64,000 nt of DNA. It comes from Syngnathus acus (lineage: Eukaryota; Chordata; Actinopteri; Syngnathiformes; Syngnathidae). The position numbers and the translations under genes are program-made. The stretch covers positions 10,572,967-10,636,966 of the forward strand of contig NC_051091.1 in the NCBI RefSeq assembly GCF_901709675.1. The letters run 5' to 3'. Positions 1-9,800 of the stretch are shown one piece after another. The notes under the pieces are model-generated. The model had not been told where the DNA came from. It did not search any database and saw only the letters and a program-made list of their open reading frames with translations. Each line of letters starts with the position of its first letter. Within the stretch, counting starts at the first letter, position 1.

Positions 1-6
1 ACATAC

Positions 7-218
7 CTATACTTCATGCCGGTCCTCATGCTTTGCTCGCTGGAAGACGGCACACTCTGAACAGAGAGCTGACCAAGACTTCGAGCCACCATGGCCACGG
101 CTCGGAATTTGCTTCGCGTCCCTGTGCCGGGGCTGTTGGCGTTTTGCCGGTTGAGCCGGTCTTCCGTGGTGCGGCTCACACCGCCGCGGTGGTCGGTACA
201 CACCAGTGAGACCTGCAT
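7..218 (-). CDS. kcnab2: kcnab2 alternative first exon, MQVS type
   Basis: The minus strand reads ATG at 218-216 and runs 70 codons plus two bases to a donor (AG|GTATGT) after base 7. It begins [20 protein letters not shown] and continues through [16 protein letters not shown] to end in RTGMKYR. From memory, this matches the Kv-beta1.2 first exon of human KCNAB1 (MQVSIACTEH..., ARAKFRTVAIIARSLG, TGMKYR) and the KCNAB3 N terminus. The frame is open upstream to a TAA near base 303, so the start is chosen by homology. Its position downstream of the beta2-type exons implies an internal promoter in the 0.2-0.4 kb region. The plus strand of the same DNA carries a misleading open frame with a good Kozak context. 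Confidence 0.87.
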
Positions 219-805
219 CTTGGATCTTTTCTTTAAAACGACTGGATGAACTGCGAGTGGATGAGCTGGGAGAGTGAGGCTTCTTCTGGTCCGGGACGGT
301 GTTTAGTTGTAAAAGGTGGCCTTGTCCCTGGGGCAAGTGTCACACGCCTTGCTTGTGTTAGAAATCACCTCCCGCTTGATAAATGGACTGACAAGCTCGC
401 AATATTCCTGAGGCAGATACAAAAGTATACAAAGTATGAAGCAAAAAGGTGGTCTTCTTGTTGAGGGTCTTCCTTGATTCAGATAGTCATGAGAGATTTA
501 GAGTCTGTCAGTTTCTTTTCAAGGCTGAGCTCCAAGCTGGGGTTTTACACCTTCCCTGCTGCCTGCTCTTTAAAAATGATGGCAATGTAAAGATCCAAAC
601 CACGAGACAAAAGTAGAAATTTGCAAGATCCTCACATCTGCCGAATCCACCTTGACAGTCGGGCCGGCTGCTGGAAATTCATTCCACCGCCCGACCTCAT
701 TGTCACCTCTCTGACCGTCGCCTCGATTCAACTTACATCTCCCTGCTTTGTGCTGATCGTGAAGCGGCACGGTGCACAAGCGATGGGAAGGGAAGGGGAA
801 GGAGA

Positions 806-870
<65 letters not shown>

Positions 871-3800
871 AACGTGGTGGGAGGGATATGAGGAGGAACA
901 GTCAAGGCAGCGTGAGACTGCAAGGCATTGAAATCTGTTGTGTTGACAAGAGCTCCTCGAAGAAAGGGTGCGGCGTTATTTTCATGAACACTTTTTTGGT
1001 GTCCCAGCGTTGCCCTGCAGTGAGTTTGAAAACAAACAGCCTCGTCACTTCCCTCACGAGGGACTGTTCAACTGCCCATAAAATATTCATTATGTAACTT
1101 TATCTGTAACAATATACGCCAAAAGCAAGATGGTGACGGACAGAAACGAGTCCCTCTGTTTGACCAAGGTTGTTGAGATAATATCAAATTGGATAAACTG
1201 TGCTTAGATACTAAATTCTAAATATTAAATAAGGAAAATCAAACGTAAACATTCAGGCCTGAGTGAATTCTATGGATTTGGAACGAAACCTTCTGAAAAC
1301 AAAAATTGGCTAAAATATCGTCCAAAATCAGAACACAAAGATAAACAAAGCAAATTCAGCAGAATTATTTGATCACTTGAACTGAACCCATTGTGAGAGT
1401 ATATCAAATGTTGGAAAATAAAGCTCAAGTAATCCATAACCTTGCTATAAACGCCAAGTACAAATTGATCTTGAAAAACAATAGGAGTAATCTCGGCCCC
1501 CATTAAATTGTTGGAATGTGACAACGGCTTGGATGTTGAACGTAAACACCGGCGTAATTGGGCTGAATGCAATCGAGGCGGCAGATTGACGGGCCGAGTG
1601 GATGAGCTGCGCGCTGCTAGTAATCTAATACTGGAGCTTATCTGAGTGGAGCAGCTAGTGTGGCAAGCAGATAATTAAACAAGATGCCATCAGGATCAGG
1701 AGCAGATGTGGAGAGTGAAGCACTTATAGAGGCCACCTCTATCAATGGAATCTGGCAGACAAACTGTTGCTAACTGACAGCTCTATTCTTGGAACTATGA
1801 CCTTTGTTTGGGTCGCCTAGCCTCAGATAGAGACCCGGTTTGAAGGCTTTCATTCGACTGAACTCGGATTTGGAATCTACACGGCAGGGTGCATGTTCTG
1901 TTACGCTTACCTTCAAGTCATAGAATGGGTGACAAACATCAGATTGAATGAAGGATTCTATCAACATCAAATTATAGTGAACAAAAAGCATTCACTCTCA
2001 AGGCTGCTGCGCATCAGAGCTCGGCGCTTAGAGTCGCCACAACGGTAGTGGAAATGTGATGCCACGTTCCATTCCAGTCAGCTCCAGGGCCTCAGGAGTC
2101 GGCGCATGGAGGGGATTTAATGAGAGTTGGTGGTGGGGGGGTGTCATGGACAAGAGCAAAAGGCGGCACATATACAGTAGTGGCATACATTGGAATCTAA
2201 GACACATCACTTAAGAGACTAATCTTAGTTGATAATCTAGTTGTGGGTCGCAATATACTCCACACACAGTATACTAAACCATTGATGGTTGACTTAGTCA
2301 TTTGTAATTCCTAGAAATCCTTTGTTGAACCCTTTTTCATCTGCATCTGAAAAACTTCATCTCTATTGAGCGGCAGAGCAATGGAGGATAAATGAATCAA
2401 TACAAGAATGCGTCGTGTGACCGTCAAGTAATCCATCACCTAAATGAATCAACAGAAGAGCTATTTTTCGTTTTGCGCCTTGTTTGGGTATTTTATTCGG
2501 CTATTTGACTCCCGCCAGAAAAAGCAATCGTTGTCGCGAACCCCCTTCCCCCAGTTTTAATATTCATCGATAATAAAAGGGTCGTGTGTGAAAGCACGCT
2601 GCGTTTAAATGAGCATATAAATTCAACTGCTAAGCAGTCAGTCAATAAAGACCAGCTTGGCAGCCTTTGTTGACTTGCTGCTTGCTGTGAGTTAGGTGAG
2701 TGAAATATACAAAACCAGTGACACACTAATAATAATAAAATCTTCTCAAACCTCCTCCCTAAATAAAATTAATGTTTTCTGTTTTTTAATCCAGATAGTT
2801 TTGTGCACCCTTTAATAAAATATATGTTTACAACACCACTATTGGGAAATTATTTCACACCCAGTAATAAAGATGCTTTGGAGCGCTGCAGGATACATAA
2901 AATTAATTCATGGTTTGATAGGAGAGTATTCAAAACATGCTATTCTGATCTTTGCATAATCACTTAGAGTGCATGTGTTAAGTTGCTAATGAGACACACG
3001 TGATTTAGGTGACTCAGAATTCCTACCAGGCCATTGCACAACTCACTTCATATCCGTGCAACAACGTAACAAAGCAACTGCTATCAAGCCCACAATATTA
3101 CTTTTTTTTTAGAGAAGTAAAAAAAATAATACAAAACAAACCTGTACTTTTTTTCATTTTAATTGCCTGTTTGGTGGTTATTTGAAAATCGACTGCTGCT
3201 AAAATCCCTCTAAAACAATGTGAGCGAATCCAGAACACCGATAGGGCCCCCGATTTATTCACAGTGCGGAGGAGGAGGAAGAGAAGGGAACAAGCTGCAT
3301 ATATGTGCATGTGCCAGCACACACACAAACATACACAGACGCACAGATTTTTTCGATCACGACTACAGCCACAATATTGCATCCGCAGTCCAAATTTTAT
3401 GTGAAAATTTCAACAAAAGACAAAAACTAAAATCTATGGTTGAGTATAGTAATTACTTGAGATAAGAGTTGAAAATTTTTTCGGGCTCCTTGTTACTCAA
3501 AATGATTATTTTGCTAATTATCTTTTCCCATTGACATGAACATGCCATTAATCCATTCCAGCCTCTACAAAATTTGTTGTTTTAAGAAAAATAGAACTCT
3601 ATTGTAATAAAACATACAAAAGCGACATTCTCAATTTGAATGAAAGAGTTTCATTTTTTTCTTTTTGCTTGCATTATAACTTATCCATGTGTTTATTACG
3701 ATACTGTCTGTCTACATGTGTTACTTCACTCTTTATGGATCAAGGCAAAAACAAGCTTGTTGTGACTGCCAAGATATTTCTTCTTATCATGTAGTATAAG

Positions 3801-6800
3801 AGCAGTTCATTTTCTTCAAGTATTTTTCTCGGTCAAAGCCTCTTTATTAATGCTCAAATGTAAGTTTAAGTTAAATAAGAAATCCCATACTTTGATGACA
3901 ACACACCTACGCATTCACACACGGAATTAGTCCTTTCCTACAGCTGCGAGGTTGTGCAGCGTCATCGTGTAGGAGGATTTAACACCAAAAAATTAATAAA
4001 AAAAATTGACAAAAAAAACCATACAACCCGAATTCTATGGGTGTAAGGAAGTATAAATACAGTTAAAATATTAATAATAAATATATTCCCTATTTCATGA
4101 CATTTTCATATTTTTAAAAGCCTTGTTTATGCAGTGTACAGTGCGGCAATGAACACTGCTGTATGGACATTCTTCCGTTCCACCGTGCATCCAGCCTCTG
4201 TTCGCTACGGCGACCCTTTGACAAATCAATGACGCCGTACCATAATGAAGCCACTGGAGAACACAGGAGGAGGTACAGCTCCGACGAGCGACACCCCCAC
4301 CCTCCTAACCCTTTTCCCGTGCAAGCGGCAAAACGGCAAGCGGAGAGAGAATGGCCGCTTTAATTGACAGAGTGTTTAGAAGGCACTCTGACCACAGAGG
4401 GAGCACTGTCACGGGTTGTCATCCTTCAGCACAACAGCAGCATTATCTCTAAAAATAGGCACTGGCTCTTTGAATCAGTTTGACAAAAGCGAGAGTGGGC
4501 CTGATGCAAAGAGCACCCACGGCGTCATAATGGAAGATGGGCAGTAAAAAAAATGCAACAAAATTTGATATTGTTGCATGCCAGCGCATGAAAAGTTGCT
4601 TACAGCAGAGATTCCGAGCTATTGTGCTGAGAGAGACCATTAGGAATGCCTTTGGGACTGATCCAAGTTCACCTAATTGGTCTGAACACTATTATTTACA
4701 AGAAACAATGCAGATTTACTATGTATCCTCCCTAGCAATGTATTGGCAGAACCGTTGAATGATCTTCAATCTTAGACGGGCTAACAAAACTAGTATTATT
4801 TAGCCATATAGTAGTTTAGCCATACTTGAACACCAAGAGTGCAGCAAAACATATAGAGAAACAATATGACAATAATAAAAATAATATTTTCTTTCTTCTG
4901 GATGGTTATAATTTGCTATTTTCTTTTATTATGTGTATGGCGCACTTGACCTGGTTCAGTTAATACTCTCTCTGAGCCGATCTTGTATCTCTGTATCCAT
5001 TTGTAAGAAAGCTTTGGCAGAGTTAATGGGCCAGGACATCAAATGTGGCAGAAGGTGATTACTAGTGCGGCACATACTCTGGATTAAAGCCCTATCATGT
5101 GTGAGCGTATGCCAGCTGTCCAACTGAAGGTTTAACTTATACTTTCTCACCAGGATTTGAGGAAACCTCGCAAGATAGAATCGCTGAGGTGGGGGATGGA
5201 ACGTGTGTGTTGTACATGTGAAGCAAGAGTGTGAGCGGGTTCAAGGGAGTTAAAGGAAAGTAACGTGATGTCCGACAGATTGACAGCGATGAGTGACAGA
5301 TGTTGTAATGTACCCTGAAGGGCCGGCTAAGCATTCCTAATATCTGCCAGGACAATCATTTCAGCACCATGGAAAATCGCCAACTCTTCCACTCTCGTAA
5401 AGTCAAAACTTAGAAATTCCTGCTTTGGAACCAAACATAATACGGTAGAAAATTTCACATAAATTGGTGCTTGTGAGTACCAAGCCAAATCGGTCTGTGC
5501 CCCCTCCCCTCAAAAAAAAAAAAAGTGAATTTGGCAAAACAGCATAATTAGAAGCAACACTGATTTATCAAAATCAATAGCAACATTCTGCATGTTAAAA
5601 AATAATGATAAAAAAAAAACATTCTTCATGGTTTGGATGTGAAAAAGTAGCACCCTCTGGTGGATAAAAAAAGTAGGCATCCATCCAAATTGAAACATTA
5701 ACATAAAAGGACTGCATTACTTTATACTATGATAAAGTCACATGTCCATTTTTTGTGTATCTTGCCATTTTAGGCAATTTTTTTAAATCAAAATAAACAC
5801 TCTCCTTCATTCAAGCCAGCCAAAGCACCTTTTGATTTAAAAAAAAAAAGTGAATGGCAAATAACGTTAAACGTAGCTCATTGTACATCTGATAGTTAAA
5901 AAGACTCCAGACAAAAATAACAAATAACACACCAAATGTGGGCACTCCTGATATGATGCAAGGGAGACACGCTAGTCACATCTGTGAGCAGCCATTGCGT
6001 CAATTTGTGAATCTGTGGAGAGCATGTGAGATATCCCTGCAGATGTGTGCAGCAGAGCACAGGAGGACTTGCCGCTGTCCCAGATGACACATCTAACAGA
6101 GCAGGGGTGCTGAGACATGCAAAAAGAGGACAGGGAAGCCCTTTGTCCTTATATAATGCAATTATGTAAGGTAAGCCAAGCCTTTTGGCACTCCATTTTA
6201 GCATATTGTGTATTAAAGATGGGTGAACTAGAAGGACACCAAGATAAATCTGTATAGTTCAGGAGGCCCACACTTCTTCAGCATGCCAGCTATTTAGAAA
6301 ATGTCAAAATGATCTACCTACAATAAAAATAATTTAAAAATATTTCAAAATAAATAAAAAAAATAAACTGGCTATTTCATCAAATGATTAATTATTACAA
6401 AAGAGTGTAAATGGAATCATGATGTTGAAATTCTCAAACATAAACAAATACAAGAAAAAAAAGTAATTGTAATACCTCTTGCCAAGGAAGCCCTCAGACT
6501 TGATAATAATTAAACAGAAAAAGCTCAAAGAGGAACGGAACACCAACTCCCTCTAACGGTCTCTACCTGCAACTGACAGAACAGTGCCAAAATTGAAACA
6601 GTTCTCATCCATTCATCAATTTTCCACACTTTTGTCTTCATTGGGATCACGGGGAAGCTGGAGCTGATGTTTGGGGAGGGGGGGGGGGAACAGGGTGCAC
6701 CCTGTAGCATTCGCCAGCCAGCTCTTCTGCTCCCTAGCGTCAACATATAATTAACTACAATATAAACTATCAAACTTCTCTCACTCAGTAAATAAAACAG

Positions 6801-9800
6801 TTTGATAATGAGTCCATAAAAACAGTTGACTGATTATAGAGAAAGGATGATGGTGAAACACAGCTACCTACGTATAGCATGCTCACATGAGCGACCAAAT
6901 GGGGGTCATTATCATGTCCATTAGTGCAAGTAGCATTGAAGATCCATACTTCACTCTCCATATACAATCCGTAGCTCAAACTGGAGACACGCTGCTTCCC
7001 GTCTGGCCTCACGCAAGTCAAACTGTCTCCTTTTGCTCAGCCATATTGAAGAATGTGACATCTTACAACAGAACTGCAGACATTGCAATGATCATGCTGG
7101 TTGCTTGTCGGGTACAAATACACTACATCACTATATGTGTATGCATCAGAAATGATATTGTTCTTATTGTACTGATAATCCAGACACCATCTTATTTCAA
7201 TTAATAATCCTTAAAAAGTTTTGGAAAGTCCGCTGTTAAGTAGTTCAAGAAAACCTCTAGTTCCCAATGTTGTGGCCAGTGAGGGTACTGTTTGTCTCGA
7301 TGAATAAATGATGAAAGTAAGTAAATGAGAGTAGAGTATTAGTAGAGTAAATGATTTATAATGCCACTAACATACTGATACAGTATATTTGTTGCCTTAA
7401 AAACGTGAAAGATAAACCGGCGTTGCAACATACAAGCCTCGAGGACCACTCAAGACTCCAGCACCAGTATGCTCTGCCATTTTGTGATCTCGTTTTCAAA
7501 GTTTGAAGTCACATGAAAGTCGAAAACTGCTGTGATTCGAACTGTCACCTCTTCAGTAATGGCGAGACAGGGGTGGACTGATTTCAGCTAAGGAGTTTGG
7601 AAACAGCATGAGGAAAAACTTTTAATTGTGCTTTCCCTGACACATGTCGCACCGTGACTCGGTAAAGGCACATCCTTGAAGTACACCCTGAAGCGATCTA
7701 GCTCTCGAACGAGACTAATTCCCCCCTGATCCCATCATGTTAATCAAATTGCACAGCAAAAAAGCACCAGGCTGCTTTTTGTTCAGTCACTTCGCAACCA
7801 GCAACCATTTGAGTCCCACTCACAAAGATGCTAAGTGATGTGCAAAGTAACAGCTACAAAAGATCTTCACGACCATTTTGACTTTGCAAGCACTTTAAGA
7901 TTGGTCTTCATCCATCCAGTAGAGACGTTCTCATGAACACAGCAAGCCACCAGATTTTTTATGGGCCGCATAACTTCTCCAGATGCAGATATGCACTTGT
8001 CCAAGACCACCCAAAAAACAAAGTTGCATTTCAAACTAAGCCCTAGCATCTCCACCCAGCCAAGTCTCAAACATCCGGCCTCCTCCGAGCACATAGTTCA
8101 CCGCTCCCCCTTTGTGCTTTCTTACCTGTACTTCATGCCTGTCTGATAGGACACGCACTCTTCCAGGGCCAGGCCATTCATCTTCAAGAAGTCTTCCAAA
8201 TTCTTGACTTGAGCGGCGATCCTCTGTTCCCGCAGCCGCTGCAGCTCACCCTGGTCGGCGGGTCTGGTCGGGGGCTGGTTGAGCCCCTGGTCCGAGTGGT
8301 AGCGGTTGATCCCGCTCCGGATGCTCTCGCTGTACGTCATGGACAGCATCTTTCCGCTGCTGCTGCTGTTGCTCTTGCGAACGCCGCTGCTCGGCGCTGA
8401 CGGTTTGGGGATCTGCAGGTTTTCAGCAGGACAGTGACCAGACTTGAGTGCGCTGGGAAGCCCCTGGGGGCTACCGGCGTAGCCTCCCGTAAACATGCCG
8501 ACCCCTCCCTCCCTTGGCTTCCTTGACAAATAATGAAGAAGCTAAAGAGATGGAGGTAAGGGTCCACCCTCCTAAAATAGCAACCTTCTCCGATTTGAAA
8601 GGAGCTCTCGTGTTCCGGGCGATACAATGGCCATGCATCCTGTAATCAACACGGGCCCGGAGCCCCCCGCACCCGCCTCTCCCTCCCCCCCGACAGGTGC
8701 ACCACGGGCAGGGTGACACTGATAGGCCGCATTCAAGTGCTCAAGAAACAGGACACATGCCATTCAAGACATCCAGACATGCAACTAGCAAAACGTGAAC
8801 ACAATCCCACTCGGAGTGGACAACAAAAGGGAAAACCGCCACTTCATTTGAATACACAAACACCAGCATGACCCAGAATTATTGAAGCGCTTGTTTTTTA
8901 TGACAACAGCAAAGCTTCCAATCTTTTGTCTCCCAATCTGAAAACAGACCATCGTCTCTTAATCGCTTCTTTTATTAGCATTCCTCTGTCATCCTCAAGA
9001 GGAGTCCCACAGATATCAACAGAGCGCAACACTGTTTTGATTACGCCAATAATGCAAGGGAACAACATCGACTGGAATTTTAATGAACGTACTTGCAGTT
9101 CTACAAAAAAGCATCACTCACTTACTCGACCAGATTTGGACTTAAGGGGAACATTTTAAAGCTCCGTAGAACATACCAGAATCAATCATATAGTTCATAA
9201 TTTGGTAGAACCATGTATTTATGTCCAATTTATCGAGTAACCTCCAGTCAAACCTTCATCATTACATTAAAAGTGCCGGAAATGTCAATTCTGTGCTAAC
9301 GACAACATTAAGACAACTGTGTTGGAATAATTCAAATTTTCTCCAAATGGACAAACTTAAGTAGTGGACTTGAAAACTAGGTAGCATGCACGCTCCACAT
9401 GGAAAAGTTCATCCTTCGCGCATGCATGGGCCACTGTTGGAAAGATCTTTCCACAAACTCACCCGGTTTCTTTGGGGTCGGCTCATGAGCAAGGTGGAAC
9501 GGTGCGAGTCCGAGCTTATAAAGCCACACTGCACTGCCGACCGACCGAGTGGGTCCACCCAAACTGGGAGTGTCTTACTTGCAAACGTCTAAACCAATTA
9601 GTGAGTAAGGGAGTGCATCCCTTTCCTCCCCTCACTCCTCGGACCGCCATCTACCACCGCAAGCAACACCTCGCCTCATCCCCTCCCGAGGAGATCTCGT
9701 GGATGAAATCCATTTACGGCGTTTAGAAGCTCTGTCCTGTTTCTGCTAGCCTCAGCAAATAATATCAGCACTGAATTATTCACCAAAGCTTTTTGCGCTA

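Larger units (their letters stand above)
219..8125 (-). other. kcnab2 intron between the 8126-8496 exon and the MQVS exon
   Basis: About 7.9 kb with no exon I can support on either strand. It holds a long AG microsatellite (806-866), many A/T tracts, G-rich runs (2127-2140, 6677-6690) and a decayed copy of a fish interspersed repeat (6608-6725). A CTCF-like motif with one mismatch from GCGCCMYCTRSTGG is near 5650. The promoter for the MQVS exon should lie at the low-coordinate end, but no clear TATA box is visible there. Confidence 0.6.

Noticed and set aside
91-205. Plus-strand open frame with perfect Kozak site ([18 protein letters not shown]...) resembling a mitochondrial presequence, ending at GTGAGA; considered as exon 1 of aldh4a1, a PAX7 neighbour in human.
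   Set aside because: The complementary strand in the same place encodes a near-full-length match to the Kv-beta MQVS first exon with a proper donor, and no later aldh4a1 exon is found on the plus strand. The frame is an antisense shadow.
570-1097. Overlapping open frames with Glu-Arg and Ser-Leu runs.
   Set aside because: Produced by the (AG)n microsatellite at 806-866; no family resemblance or splice structure.
8497-8529. Upstream extension of the 8126-8496 exon ([10 protein letters not shown] before the ATG).
   Set aside because: No ATG in the extension. It may be coding only if an earlier exon splices in near 8526, which is unproven.
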